The notes: a model not told the origin generated them from the sequence alone. Counted from the first letter of the stretch, positions 1 through 9,323 are shown. The stretch: DNA of 64,000 nt from an uncultured Aquimarina sp. (GCA_947499005.1 CANMML010000005.1:104248-168247), one strand, 5' to 3'. Numbers and translations are program-made.

Positions 1-398
1 TATTCGGGATTTTCTCCCCCTTTAGGGTTACTTACCGCTGGAGTGATTTCAACTACCACAGGAGATGTTTTGTACGTATTTCCCTTATGTTCAATAGAAG
101 CTTGACTAATGGTGTACTTTCCCACTTTTTGTGGCGTTAAATAATACGTAAACGTTTTATTAAACGAACTTTTCCCATTTACCCACGAACGACTTACAGA
201 TTGATTAGGCCCTTGAGCACGAAATCCTTTAAAATTAGGAGGGGTAAAATTATCTCCATCTTGATTTACAACAAAATCAACACGAAGTCTCTCGTTCATC
301 CCCAATTTATTTTTACTCACTTTGGTAACAAAGCTTACTTGAGAAAGTAAGGTCGTCGAACAAAATAGTAGTAATATGTATAATAGTTTTTTCATCAT
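1..398 (-). CDS. batD: BatD family protein, N-terminal part (runs off left edge)
   Basis: The minus frame opens with ATG at 398 (a second ATG follows at once) and stays open to base 1, giving about 132 residues. It begins with a signal peptide (MMKKLLYILLLF, cleavage near LLSQ) and continues with a beta-rich segment containing GPNQS, a conserved Ser/Trp stretch and KVGKYTI, the pattern of the N-terminal Ig-like part of BatD. BatD proteins are periplasmic, membrane-anchored partners of the vWA proteins BatA and BatB. It is the last visible gene of the minus-strand Bat operon, 94 bp after batC. The transmembrane anchor and C-terminus are outside the window. Confidence 0.85.
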   Translation of the reverse strand, partial: MMKKLLYILLLFCSTTLLSQVSFVTKVSKNKLGMNERLRVDFVVNQDGDNFTPPNFKGFRAQGPNQSVSRSWVNGKSSFNKTFTYYLTPQKVGKYTISQASIEHKGNTYKTSPVVVEITPAVSNPKGGENPE

Positions 399-492
399 TT
401 ACAATAGTAAAGAATACAAAGTACAGAGGCTGTTTACATAAACCAAAAGTAAGAAGTCTTCATTCTTTATACGGGCTACTTTGCACTAAAGT

Positions 493-1377
493 TTACCAAT
501 CTTTATCCGATTTTACACGAGCTCCTTTTACTTTTTGGGCATTCATTTTTTCTTGAACCTTCTTTTCCTCATCAGCCATAGCATCCAATAAGCTTTTTAC
601 CTGATCTGGAGACAACTTACCTTCTTGAGGTTGCTGTTGCTCTTCGGATTGCTCTCCATCATTTTCATCTTTATCCTCCCCTTCTTTAGGATCTTCTTTT
701 TTATCTGCATCATCTTTTTTATCTCCCTCCTTCTCATCTTCTTCTTTATTATCCTTATCCTCTTCCGACTCGTTTTCAGAATTCTCATCTTCTTTCGTAT
801 CGTCTCCTTCGCCATCTTTCTTATTCTCCGAATCCTCGCTATCCTCTTCCTTCTTGTTATCGTCTTTATTTTGTTCCTTGTCTTGATCTTTATTTTGCTT
901 ATCCTGCTCTTCCTTCATTTTCTTAGCAATCGCCAAATTTTTTCTTGCATCATTATCATATGGATTATTTCTCAACGCATCTTTATAAGCTTCTATAGCT
1001 TCTTTAAATTTTTGTAATTCCATATATGCATTCCCTTCATTATAAAAAGCTGCACTTTTCTCTCCCTCTTCCTTTGCCAATTTAGCTGCTTGTTTAAAAC
1101 GATCCGCTGCTTCTTGATGATTCTTCGTAGCAAAATGCGAAACTCCTAAATTATAACGCGCGTTGCTTCTATTAGCATCTTTAGCAATAGCTCTACGGTA
1201 ATTTTTTTCTGCCGCTAACACGTCTGGCTCTTCTCCCGTAAGAATCTTATTCCCTTCAAAAACATACTGATTGGCTTCTAATTCAGCACCCTTCAATTTT
1301 TTCTTTTCTTGAGCATAAGTACTTACACTCATTATCACTGTTAGAAAAACTAAGATTAGTCGTATGTCTTTCATCAT
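493..1377 (-). CDS. batC: BatC-like tetratricopeptide repeat protein
   Basis: 294 residues. Residues 1-22 form a signal peptide (cleavage near TYAQ). Residues about 35-150 hold TPR-like helix pairs (ARYNLGVSHF, AFYNEGNAYM and NPYDNDARKNLAIA are typical). Residues about 155-260 are an extremely charged Lys/Glu/Asp tail with almost no hydrophobic residues, followed by a short C-terminal helix. This architecture is usual for BatC of Bacteroidota, a periplasmic TPR partner in the Bat complex. The start lies 1 bp from the batB stop, so the two are probably translationally coupled. The long acidic tail is low complexity and creates spurious hydrophobic frames on the other strand. Confidence 0.88.
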   Translation of the reverse strand: MMKDIRLILVFLTVIMSVSTYAQEKKKLKGAELEANQYVFEGNKILTGEEPDVLAAEKNYRRAIAKDANRSNARYNLGVSHFATKNHQEAADRFKQAAKLAKEEGEKSAAFYNEGNAYMELQKFKEAIEAYKDALRNNPYDNDARKNLAIAKKMKEEQDKQNKDQDKEQNKDDNKKEEDSEDSENKKDGEGDDTKEDENSENESEEDKDNKEEDEKEGDKKDDADKKEDPKEGEDKDENDGEQSEEQQQPQEGKLSPDQVKSLLDAMADEEKKVQEKMNAQKVKGARVKSDKDW

Positions 1378-1378
1378 C

Positions 1379-2419
1379 TTATTTCTCTTTAAAAATATTC
1401 AACTTTTGCACCCAAAGTGTTCTTCTCTCTAGCACCAATAAATCTAAAAGCAAAAACAATAGCGCCGCTCCTAGGAATCCCTGAAACTGATCTTTAAAAT
1501 CTGCCACTTGTTTGGCTTCAAACTCGCTCTTTTCAAAGCCAGACAAAACATTGATCAACTCATCTACAGCTTTCGACGTATTGGATCCATCTATATAATT
1601 CCCTTTAGCATTACTTGCAATATTTTTCAAGGTAGAAGCATTTAATTTAGTAATTACCGTTTCTCCTTTTTTATCTTTTTTATAATTCTGTAAAATCCCA
1701 TTCCTCTTGATTGGAATTACACCTCCTTTTTCTGTACCAACACCAATGGTTATAATCCGTATTCCCTCTTTACTCGCTTCTTTTGCTGCCACTTCGGCAT
1801 CATCTCCATGATCTTCTCCATCACTTACCAACACTAATACTCTATTGGTTTGCTCTACATCATTATAAAAAGTCTTTGCCAAATCAATGGCATCAGTAAT
1901 CGCAGTTCCTTGAGAAGAAACCATATCGGTGTGTAGTGCTTGTAAAAATAATTTCCCCGAACCATAATCAGTCGTAATAGGCAATTGAGGAAAAGCACTT
2001 CCTGCATAGGCAATAATCCCTATTCGATCCCCTGTAAGCTCATTGATTGTCTGGGAAACTAATTGTTGTGCTTTTTTCAAACGATTAGGAGCAATATCTT
2101 CTGCCAGCATACTTTTAGAGACATCAATTGCAAATACTAGATCAACTCCTTCTCGTTTTATTTTTTTCAATTTGCTCCCCATCTTTAGATTTACCAAAGC
2201 CATCGACAAAGAAGCAAGCGCAAGTGCCGCTAAGAGAAACTTCATAAACGGCTTAAACTTTGACTTATTAGGTGTCAACTCACTCAGCAAAGCTGAATCT
2301 GCAAATTTCTCTTGCGTTTTCTTTTTCCAATACAGATTAGTTAAGTACACCAATAATAAAATTGGAATACTAACCAAAAGCACAAAATATATTTTCTCTT
2401 CTAATAAATAGATACCCAT
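1379..2419 (-). CDS. batB: BatB, von Willebrand factor A domain membrane protein
   Basis: 346 residues from ATG 2419; an in-frame ATG at 2446 would add nine polar residues. I prefer 2419 because it puts the first membrane segment (about 10-28) directly after a short amphipathic N-terminus as in BatA, and a GGAG lies 10 bp upstream. Further membrane segments are at about 60-78 and near the C-terminus (LGAALLFLLLDLLV). The vWA domain spans about 90-290 with an intact MIDAS start DVSKSM (99-104), a conserved Thr and SDGEDHG, so it should bind a divalent metal. BatB pairs with BatA in the inner membrane, vWA domain in the periplasm or cytoplasm depending on topology, which I cannot settle. Operon neighbour of batA (96 bp upstream) and batC. 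Confidence 0.9.
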   Translation of the reverse strand: MGIYLLEEKIYFVLLVSIPILLLVYLTNLYWKKKTQEKFADSALLSELTPNKSKFKPFMKFLLAALALASLSMALVNLKMGSKLKKIKREGVDLVFAIDVSKSMLAEDIAPNRLKKAQQLVSQTINELTGDRIGIIAYAGSAFPQLPITTDYGSGKLFLQALHTDMVSSQGTAITDAIDLAKTFYNDVEQTNRVLVLVSDGEDHGDDAEVAAKEASKEGIRIITIGVGTEKGGVIPIKRNGILQNYKKDKKGETVITKLNASTLKNIASNAKGNYIDGSNTSKAVDELINVLSGFEKSEFEAKQVADFKDQFQGFLGAALLFLLLDLLVLERRTLWVQKLNIFKEK

Positions 2420-2515
2420 ATTAAAATAGCTCCTAGCCATAGGCATTCGGCTTAATTTTTATTAAAATAATTATTCTTTTTGCTTAAGGCTTACAACCTA
2501 AAGCTTATAGCTTTT

Positions 2516-3520
2516 CTAAATAAAACTTTTAAATACTGTTTGTTTCAATAAGTAAGACAACGCTATACAAATGAAAGCCATAATTGCAAATATTCTATAC
2601 TTTTCATCGTAGCTCGTAAACTTCAATTCTTCTATATCTGTCTTTTCTAGTTTATCAATCTCTTCGTAAATCTTCTTTAATTTGTTATTGTTTGAAGCTC
2701 GAAAATATTTACCCCCTGTCTTACTAGCGATTTCTTTCAAAAGTTTTTCATCAATCTCTACAGGAACGTTTGCATATCTAAGCTTTCCATTAGGATATAT
2801 AGCTACAGGTGACAGCGCCGTACCATTCGTTCCTACCCCAATAGTGTACACTTTTATTCCATACTCCTCTGCTAATTCTGCAGCAATCAAAGGATCAATA
2901 AAGCCCGCATTATTAGTACCATCAGTTAAAAGGATGATGACTTTACTTTTAGCTTTAGAATCTTTCAAACGGTTTACTGCCGTACCTAATCCCATTCCAA
3001 TAGCAGTTCCCCCTTCTATATCTTGAGTGAATTTTAAACTATTCAAGGCTCCTAAAATGATTTTTTTATCACTTGTAACAGGAGTTTTAGTATAAGCTTC
3101 CCCAGCATAAATGACCAACCCAATACGATCCGTCACCCTTCCACTAACAAAATCAGCGGCTACCTCCTTCAAAGCCTCCAACCTATTAGGCTTAAGATCT
3201 TTCGCCAGCATACTTCCCGAAATATCTATTGCCATAGCAATATCAATTCCTTTGTTCGTTTTTACTTCAGTAGTCTCTTGTACCGTTCTTGGTCTTGCTA
3301 ATGCAATAACCAAAAAAACAATTGCAACTAACTTTAAAAGCGTTAATACTGGATGTAAAGCTGCAACGACATCTTTACTTTTCACGAAGCCTTGTGCATC
3401 TCCAATTTTCAATTCGGCTTGTTGCTGATTTCTTCGCCATATATACCATCCAACTAAAAGCGGAAGTAGTAGTAATAACCAAAAAAACTCGGGGTTTTCA
3501 AAAGTGAAATTTTTAAACAT
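2516..3520 (-). CDS. batA: BatA, von Willebrand factor A domain membrane protein
   Basis: 334 residues. Membrane segments lie at about 12-28 and 58-76, and a third at the C-terminus (about 308-325). The vWA domain (about 90-290) carries DISGSM at 99-104, ending in LLTDGTNN, so the MIDAS metal site is intact. Members are called aerotolerance or Bat proteins; genetic work links them to stress tolerance, but the biochemical activity is not settled. The start codon shares its last base with the stop of the preceding gene (3520), so translation is probably coupled. The parallel MIDAS position in BatA and BatB (both residues 99-104) shows they are paralogues. Confidence 0.92.
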   Translation of the reverse strand: MFKNFTFENPEFFWLLLLLPLLVGWYIWRRNQQQAELKIGDAQGFVKSKDVVAALHPVLTLLKLVAIVFLVIALARPRTVQETTEVKTNKGIDIAMAIDISGSMLAKDLKPNRLEALKEVAADFVSGRVTDRIGLVIYAGEAYTKTPVTSDKKIILGALNSLKFTQDIEGGTAIGMGLGTAVNRLKDSKAKSKVIILLTDGTNNAGFIDPLIAAELAEEYGIKVYTIGVGTNGTALSPVAIYPNGKLRYANVPVEIDEKLLKEIASKTGGKYFRASNNNKLKKIYEEIDKLEKTDIEELKFTSYDEKYRIFAIMAFICIALSYLLKQTVFKSFI

Positions 3521-5139
3521 TAGCTACCACTATTAAATTTAACAGAGTTCAACATTCTTTCTGCAACTTCTTTTGCTGCTTTATCTTTTTTATCATAAGC
3601 TACAAACATCACTTGCACTCCACCCTCCTCGGCAAATAATAAAGCATCATAATCAAAGCTCAACTCGACATTTAATACCGGAACAGTAACATCGAATTGC
3701 CCAAATACTTTAATCCCTTTTATATCTCCGAAAATTTCTATTTCTTGAGTATCCTGAGTTAAATTTTCTGGTTTGTATTGCGCCAGTAATTGTGGTATTA
3801 CTTGCGATGCTAAATCTTCTAGAGAAACATCTACTTTTTGCCTAAAAGTCAACGTATTCAATAATGCATAAAACTTCTCGGGGATTCCTCCGAACGTATA
3901 AATCTGGTTCCCCAGCAATACTTGTTGCTGTTCTTTAGACGCTTCAGCCTGTCTACGAACCAATACATCTGGCGAACTGATAGATATAGATGGCACCCCA
4001 TAAGAACTCGTAAACCAATCTTTTTTCAACCAACCATTGGTAGAACGACTATAGACCATATCTAGAATAGCTCCTGTTTTCTTAGAAACTACATAAGCGG
4101 TCGCCCCTCCAACAATAATAAAAGCCACTACAGCACTTATTAATTTTATTCGCTGACGTTTTCGTTTGTCTTCTTGTTCTTTGCGGTATTCTTCATTCTG
4201 AAGTTTTTCTTCTTCAGTCAGCTCGGGTTTCCCTCGCTCCACAACATCTATAAATTCTTGAATGAATTTTTTATCAAATTTCGCATCTTCCTGTGAAGGA
4301 TTAATTGCTGCAAACTTTGCATAATCGGCCGTTTGCAAGGTTCTTTCGAATCTAGAAATATTGTCTTTAGAAATCCTAACCTTTCCTTTTTTCACTAGCT
4401 CTTTCAACGAACTTACTAATTCATCGGTAGTACTCTCTAAAGCATTTTCTGCAACACCTTCATCTAAATACCCCTTAGCAACATCCGTTAATTTAGAATA
4501 ATACTCTTTAAATTTATTTTCAGATAAAAGTGCTTTTTCATTTATTCTAATCAAGGCTAATTTCGCTCGATCATAAGTAGGTAATTCACTTTCAGGAATT
4601 GGTCTTTGTTTCCCAAATTTCCATATTAAAAAACCTACCAATGCTGCTACTAACAAAACCCCAAGAATCCAATAAATAATTTTAGCCCAGTTCGTTTCTG
4701 ACAAATCTTCAACTGGAATAATTCCTTTGATTGGTTCAATTTTCAATGAATCTAACAATACATCGCGCACCTCGACTTCTAATGAGTCTGTAAAGAATGT
4801 TTTATCTCCGATAAGAACTCTTTGTTTGGGAATCGTATAATGTCCCGTATCAAATTGAGTCAATGCATATTGCTTCAATAATCGATACCTGCCAGCTTCA
4901 TCGAGCGTATCGATTTTTGAAGATTTTATAACCTCTAAAGGCGAAAAACTTTTGTTATCAGGGAAGACCACTAATTTATCCTTGTTTCCCTGAACTTGAA
5001 TAGCATAATTGATTACCGAACCAATCTCAATCGAAGTTGAATCGATTGCACTTTGTACCTGACCACTAGCAACAGAGGCCATTAAAAAAGATACTAGAAA
5101 AAGTAAATTTCTACTAAAATATACTCTTAACTTAATCAT
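3520..5139 (-). CDS. BatD-like membrane protein of the Bat operon (unnamed)
   Basis: 539 residues. It has a signal peptide (residues about 1-26, ending SVASGQ) and a beta-rich BatD-like exported region (about 30-145) with GRYRLLKQYALTQFDTGHY, a pattern shared with BatD/oxygen-tolerance proteins. A membrane helix follows at about 155-172, then a Lys/Glu-rich region (about 190-325), a second membrane helix at about 330-352 and a C-terminal domain of about 185 residues. Flavobacterial Bat operons commonly carry such a second, larger BatD-type gene between the DUF58 gene and batA. It probably provides a periplasmic platform for the complex, which is inference from position. The C-terminal domain is unfamiliar to me. 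Confidence 0.75.
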   Translation of the reverse strand: MIKLRVYFSRNLLFLVSFLMASVASGQVQSAIDSTSIEIGSVINYAIQVQGNKDKLVVFPDNKSFSPLEVIKSSKIDTLDEAGRYRLLKQYALTQFDTGHYTIPKQRVLIGDKTFFTDSLEVEVRDVLLDSLKIEPIKGIIPVEDLSETNWAKIIYWILGVLLVAALVGFLIWKFGKQRPIPESELPTYDRAKLALIRINEKALLSENKFKEYYSKLTDVAKGYLDEGVAENALESTTDELVSSLKELVKKGKVRISKDNISRFERTLQTADYAKFAAINPSQEDAKFDKKFIQEFIDVVERGKPELTEEEKLQNEEYRKEQEDKRKRQRIKLISAVVAFIIVGGATAYVVSKKTGAILDMVYSRSTNGWLKKDWFTSSYGVPSISISSPDVLVRRQAEASKEQQQVLLGNQIYTFGGIPEKFYALLNTLTFRQKVDVSLEDLASQVIPQLLAQYKPENLTQDTQEIEIFGDIKGIKVFGQFDVTVPVLNVELSFDYDALLFAEEGGVQVMFVAYDKKDKAAKEVAERMLNSVKFNSGS

Positions 5140-5141
5140 AT

Positions 5142-6011
5142 TTATCCTCTACGTTTAAAATAACCTAATAATTGTTTTACATAATCTTGATGCGTAGCAC
5201 AACTCATCATACCAGCACCACTTTTACTAAAGCTTTCTTTAAAATAGCTCGCTTTTTCACGATAATAAGTGGCATATTGATTCCTGATGCTTTTTGATGA
5301 AGTATTCACATACCTCAACTTCCCTGTTTCTTGATCTTGAACCGGAATAACTCCTAAATTCGGGATCTCCTCTTCTTTAGCATCATACACTCGAATACCT
5401 GTTACATCATGCTTTCCAGAAGCTATTTTTAATGTTTGCACAAAATCATCTTCTGCTATAAAATCGGAAAGTACAAATACGATAGCTTTCTTTTTTTGAA
5501 CATTACTCAAATATTTGAAAGCTTGCGAAATATTCGTCTTATTGCTTTTAGGTGTAAATTCTAATAATTCTCTTATGATTCGAAGTACATGAGATTTTCC
5601 TTTTTTAGGAGGAATAAACAATTCGATATCATCTGAAAATAATAACAGACCTACCTTGTCATTATTCTGCGTAGCCGAAAATGCCAGAGTAGCAGCAATC
5701 TCTGTAAGTTTTTCTTTCTTGAATTGATTTTGAGTTCCAAATAATAAAGATCCAGAGACATCGACCATTAACATTAACGTCAATTCTCGTTCCTCTTCAA
5801 ACACCTTTATATAAGGTTCATTATATCGAGCAGTAACATTCCAATCGATCGCACGTACATCATCACCAAATTGATATTGACGTACTTCACTAAACGTCAT
5901 TCCACGCCCCTTGAAGGTAGAATGATATTCTCCTCCAAAGACATTATCACTCACGCGACGTGTTTTGATTTCTATTTTACGTACTTTCTTTAGTAATTCT
6001 TTTGTATCCAT
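5142..6011 (-). CDS. DUF58 (vWA-like) domain protein
   Basis: 289 residues, soluble. It shows the DUF58 signature FGDDVRAIDWNVTAR (about 48-62) followed by a vWA-type fold whose metal site begins DVSGS (84-88). DUF58 proteins are almost always encoded beside a MoxR AAA ATPase, and the pair is thought to assemble or activate a membrane vWA complex. Here the start lies 102 bp after the moxR stop, and the stop is 2 bp before the next gene's start, fitting one minus-strand operon. Some DUF58 proteins have N-terminal membrane helices; this one has none and should be cytoplasmic. Confidence 0.9.
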   Translation of the reverse strand: MDTKELLKKVRKIEIKTRRVSDNVFGGEYHSTFKGRGMTFSEVRQYQFGDDVRAIDWNVTARYNEPYIKVFEEERELTLMLMVDVSGSLLFGTQNQFKKEKLTEIAATLAFSATQNNDKVGLLLFSDDIELFIPPKKGKSHVLRIIRELLEFTPKSNKTNISQAFKYLSNVQKKKAIVFVLSDFIAEDDFVQTLKIASGKHDVTGIRVYDAKEEEIPNLGVIPVQDQETGKLRYVNTSSKSIRNQYATYYREKASYFKESFSKSGAGMMSCATHQDYVKQLLGYFKRRG

Positions 6012-6034
6012 TCAAATTCGCCTTTGGCTCATTT

Positions 6035-6088
6035 AGTATTAAGTAAAGAGTACAAAGTATCAAGTTCAACAGCTTTGTACTTAATACT
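6035..6088. other. Two-part inverted repeat between moxR and the DUF58 gene
   Basis: AGTATTAAG (6035-6043) pairs with CTTAATACT (6080-6088), and TACAAAG (6051-6057) pairs with CTTTGTA (6073-6079), giving a nested hairpin with an internal bulge. A second small hairpin, GGCAC/GTGCC, lies just next to the moxR stop. Inside an operon it could be an mRNA processing or attenuation element rather than a full terminator. Role is inference. Confidence 0.5.
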
Positions 6089-6113
6089 TTTACTTTGTAC
6101 TGGCACGAAGTGC

Positions 6114-7130
6114 CTATGGCACCTCTATTTCATTTACGATTTGGCTGATAATTTGCTCAGAAGTAATATTTTCAGCTTCAGCCTCATAAGTAATCCCAAT
6201 ACGGTGACGTAATACATCTGTTACTACCGCACGCACATCTTCTGGAATTACATAACCACGACGCTTGATAAACGCATAGCATTTTGCAGCAGTTGCCAAG
6301 CTAATACTTCCACGAGGAGAAGCTCCAAAATTGATCAGTGGTTGTAAACTAGAAAGGTTATATTTTTCTGGGTAACGAGTAGCAAAAACAATATCTAGGA
6401 TATATTTTTCAATCTTCTCATCCATATATACCATTTTCACAGCCTCTTGTGCTTTCAAGATTTGCTCTGTACTAATTACTGGATTTACTTGTTCAAAAGA
6501 TCCTTTCAAATTGGCACGCATGATCAATTGTTCTTCTTCAATCTTCGGGTAATCAATCACCGTCTTCAACATAAAACGGTCCATTTGCGCTTCTGGCAAT
6601 GGGTATGTTCCTTCTTGATCTACTGGGTTTTGAGTAGCCATAACCAAAAATGGTTTGTCTAATTTAAAAGTTTCGTCTCCAATAGTCACCTGCTTTTCTT
6701 GCATCGCTTCTAATAAAGCCGATTGTACTTTAGCTGGCGCACGGTTGATCTCATCTGCCAATACGAAGTTTGCAAAAATAGGCCCCTTTTTGATCGAGAA
6801 GTCATTCTCTTTCATGTTATATATCAACGTACCAACAACATCTGCTGGTAGTAAATCTGGTGTAAACTGAATACGACTAAAACTTCCTTGTACTGCCTTT
6901 GAAAGCGTATTAATTGCTAATGTTTTTGCTAATCCTGGAACCCCTTCTAATAGAATATGTCCTTGCCCTAGCAAACCGATCAGCAAACGCTCGATCATGT
7001 ATTTTTGTCCAACAATAACTTTATTTAATTCTAACGTCAATAAATCTATAAAAGCAGATTCTTGCTGAATCTTTTCATTTATTGCTCTAATGTCAATCGA
7101 ACTTGTCTGTTCCATAGTTGTAGTTATCAT
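6114..7130 (-). CDS. moxR: MoxR family AAA+ ATPase
   Basis: 338 residues. Walker A is GVPGLAKT (63-70), Walker B LADEINRA (about 124-131), with sensor 1 ATQNP and the MoxR-typical QEGTYPLPEAQMDRF. The C-terminal lid domain includes ASPRGSISL. MoxR ATPases act as chaperone-like partners of vWA proteins, here the DUF58 protein and BatA/BatB downstream. ATG 7130 is used; an ATG at 7115 (MEQTSSIDI) is equally plausible. It is the first gene of the Bat operon, divergent from the gene at 7370; the 239 bp between them should hold both promoters, though no clean TAnnTTTG box is visible. Confidence 0.93.
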   Translation of the reverse strand: MITTTMEQTSSIDIRAINEKIQQESAFIDLLTLELNKVIVGQKYMIERLLIGLLGQGHILLEGVPGLAKTLAINTLSKAVQGSFSRIQFTPDLLPADVVGTLIYNMKENDFSIKKGPIFANFVLADEINRAPAKVQSALLEAMQEKQVTIGDETFKLDKPFLVMATQNPVDQEGTYPLPEAQMDRFMLKTVIDYPKIEEEQLIMRANLKGSFEQVNPVISTEQILKAQEAVKMVYMDEKIEKYILDIVFATRYPEKYNLSSLQPLINFGASPRGSISLATAAKCYAFIKRRGYVIPEDVRAVVTDVLRHRIGITYEAEAENITSEQIISQIVNEIEVP

Positions 7131-7369
7131 TTATTTAAAGTGGTGAATTTACTATTCCTTAAATTTCCTTGCAACTTATATAAATAATTGGCAAAAGTTT
7201 ACCGACTGCTTACTGTAATTTAAGGTGAATCCTTATATATTTATATTGTTAAAACGAAAAGAAAAAATTGCTGTTGCAAATCTTTGCCAATAGTTTTACA
7301 TAAATCGCAGCAGGCACAAATTACAAAACAGAAGCGTTTGACAAAAGCGTACTGTAGAGGACGACAGAT

Positions 7370-8512
7370 ATGATAAATAAAAGACTTCTAATCAAAAACC
7401 TACTAGCTCACAATGATGAGAATAGCTTTTATGATAAGAAGTTAAAATTAAATCTATCCGAAAAAGAAGGTAAGGCTAAGTTTCTTAAACATATTTGTGC
7501 ACTATCCAATTCAAATTCCAAGAACAACTCTTACATTGTTATTGGAGTTCGAGATGAAGGGAATCAGATTGTAGGAGTCGATTTTTTTGATGATAGCAAA
7601 TTACAAAACCTTATCAATGCTTATCTAGAAAATCCACCTGTAGTTTCCTATGAAAATATTTCTTTTCCGCATTTACCGCCTAATAGAGTGGTAGGGCTTG
7701 TTACTGTACACCCTACAAACAAAGGGGTTTGCAGATTACGAAAAAACATTTGGAAGTATTACGGGGGAGCTGTTTTCATGAGAGACGGCAGTATCAGCAT
7801 GCCGAAAGACAGCACCGACCTTCCCGAAGACGTCAATTCGGGAATTGTAAAGGCCATCGAAAACCACTCTCATAACAACATTGGCTTAACCTTAGATGGT
7901 GTTTTTGATTTCATGAACACACGGGAAGACCTAAAACCACAATACAAGGTTTTTAAAGAATACTTTGTAATGTGCTGGGCGGGGAAACAAAAGCGCGTTA
8001 AGAATACCACATATTATTCTCGCGTAGATATTAAGTTGATTAATGAGCAATCTCAAATTTTTTATTCGGAATTTGATGAAGTAATCATTGAAATGAATGA
8101 TGATGATTTTATCATTACCGAGTACATTAACCTAGGGTACGATGGAGAAAACAAATATTATCCATTCGAAATAAAAAAATACCATTTTAAAGAAAGTGGC
8201 AAATATCACTTTGATTGCAAACTTTTATTTGAACCTCCAATTTTCAATCCGAGTGTCATCGATTTTTTAATGAAGAAAAACGTAAATCTTTTACTAAAAC
8301 TTCAGCATAAAGAAACAATCAACGAAAAAGACGCTAGAGGACTTCGCGATTTACCAAAGACTTATTTACTTTCGTACCTCAATGGATATTTGGATGCTTT
8401 AGATCAACTAAAACAAGCCAAACCATTACTAAAGGGATACGACAAAGAAGTGTATCGCATTTATAAAGATGCCTTAAGGGTAATAAGAAAAGTACGTTAC
8501 AACAATGACTAA
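7370..8512 (+). CDS. AlbA_2 / Schlafen-type nucleic-acid-binding domain protein
   Basis: 380 residues. The N-terminal part (about 15-140) reads as an AlbA_2 (Schlafen, divergent AAA_4) domain: SEKEGKAKFLKHICALSNS, then IVIGVRDEGNQIVGV and a Pro-rich strand before VVGLVTVHPT. Schlafen/AlbA_2 domains bind or cleave RNA or act as regulators. The C-terminal 230 residues have no motif I recognise; they are mixed alpha/beta with many aromatic and acidic residues. The stop overlaps the start of the metallophosphatase by 8 bp, so the two are co-translated and probably work together. No signal peptide or membrane helix. Confidence 0.65.
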   Translation: MINKRLLIKNLLAHNDENSFYDKKLKLNLSEKEGKAKFLKHICALSNSNSKNNSYIVIGVRDEGNQIVGVDFFDDSKLQNLINAYLENPPVVSYENISFPHLPPNRVVGLVTVHPTNKGVCRLRKNIWKYYGGAVFMRDGSISMPKDSTDLPEDVNSGIVKAIENHSHNNIGLTLDGVFDFMNTREDLKPQYKVFKEYFVMCWAGKQKRVKNTTYYSRVDIKLINEQSQIFYSEFDEVIIEMNDDDFIITEYINLGYDGENKYYPFEIKKYHFKESGKYHFDCKLLFEPPIFNPSVIDFLMKKNVNLLLKLQHKETINEKDARGLRDLPKTYLLSYLNGYLDALDQLKQAKPLLKGYDKEVYRIYKDALRVIRKVRYNND

Positions 8513-9239
8513 AGGACGCACCTACGCTATCGGTGATATTCACGGAGGAAAAAAAGCCCTAGAACAACTTATTGAAAAATTACAATTAACCCCACAAGAC
8601 AAACTTATCTTTTTAGGGGATTATTGCGATGGATGGAGTGAAAGCGCTGACACCTTATTATTCCTCATGGAATTAAGAAAAGTGCAACCTTGTATTTTCA
8701 TCAAGGGAAACCATGATGCACTTACGTTAGAATGGCTAGAGACAGGAAAAAGAAAAGAGGAATGGTTAAAACATGGTGGTTCGGCAACAATTCAAAGTTT
8801 TTCTAGATATAGTGAGGAGGAAATCGAAGAGATGAAGACCTTCTTGCAAAGCCTAAAAGATTATATCGTCGATGATGAAAACAGACTGTTTCTTCACGCT
8901 GGATTTACTCATCTTCAAGGCCCCCACAGAGAATATTTTAAAGAAATGTGTTATTGGGATCGCAGTCTTTGGGAGTCTGCCCTAGCAGTAGAAGGAAATG
9001 TTGCTATAGATGACCCTTTCTATCCTGATCGCCTAAAAGTATTTAAAGAAATTTACATCGGTCACACCCCTACGGTTCGTATCGGAAAGACGACTCCTGT
9101 AAATGCAGCTTGTGTTTGGAATGTAGATACTGGTGCCGCTTTTAAAGGACCTTTAACCGCACTTGATATTAAAACTAAAGAATATATACAAACAGATCCT
9201 GTCTACTCTTTTTATCCTGATGAACGGGGTAGGAATTAA
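8505..9239 (+). CDS. Calcineurin-like metallophosphoesterase (PPP-type phosphatase)
   Basis: 244 residues with the complete PPP-family metal set: GDIHG (10-14), GDYCDG (38-43), GNHD (68-71), then HAGFTH (about 130) and GHTP (about 184). These residues hold two metal ions and make it a Ser/Thr-phosphatase-like or diadenosine-tetraphosphatase-like hydrolase; the true substrate cannot be told from sequence. It starts inside the 3' end of the AlbA_2 gene (8 bp overlap), an arrangement that suggests joint action on RNA or a phosphorylated partner. Confidence 0.88.
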   Translation: MTKGRTYAIGDIHGGKKALEQLIEKLQLTPQDKLIFLGDYCDGWSESADTLLFLMELRKVQPCIFIKGNHDALTLEWLETGKRKEEWLKHGGSATIQSFSRYSEEEIEEMKTFLQSLKDYIVDDENRLFLHAGFTHLQGPHREYFKEMCYWDRSLWESALAVEGNVAIDDPFYPDRLKVFKEIYIGHTPTVRIGKTTPVNAACVWNVDTGAAFKGPLTALDIKTKEYIQTDPVYSFYPDERGRN

Positions 9240-9258
9240 TTTTTAGGTATAAAAAATC

Positions 9259-9323
9259 TACACCAATAACATACTTTTTTGACATAAACCCACTACATCG
9301 TAACTGAATCTCTAGGTATATTT
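9259..9323 (+). repeat. 65 bp direct repeat, copy 1
   Basis: This stretch recurs at 12920-12984 with only two mismatches, both near the 3' end. Both copies are on the same strand, 3661 bp apart. Copy 1 follows the metallophosphatase stop by 19 bp; copy 2 sits just before the first GH28 gene. It could mark the ends of an inserted block or be a shared regulatory site. Confidence 0.9.

Noticed and set aside
625..1017. Long hydrophobic open frame on the plus strand opposite batC
   Set aside because: It is the complement of the Lys/Glu/Asp-rich tail of BatC; such acidic coding yields Leu/Ile/Phe-rich antisense frames.
2449..2515. Short AGGCTT/AAGCTT-type repeats between batA and batB, also near 43881-43910
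   Set aside because: Too short and degenerate to define as a repeat family by eye.
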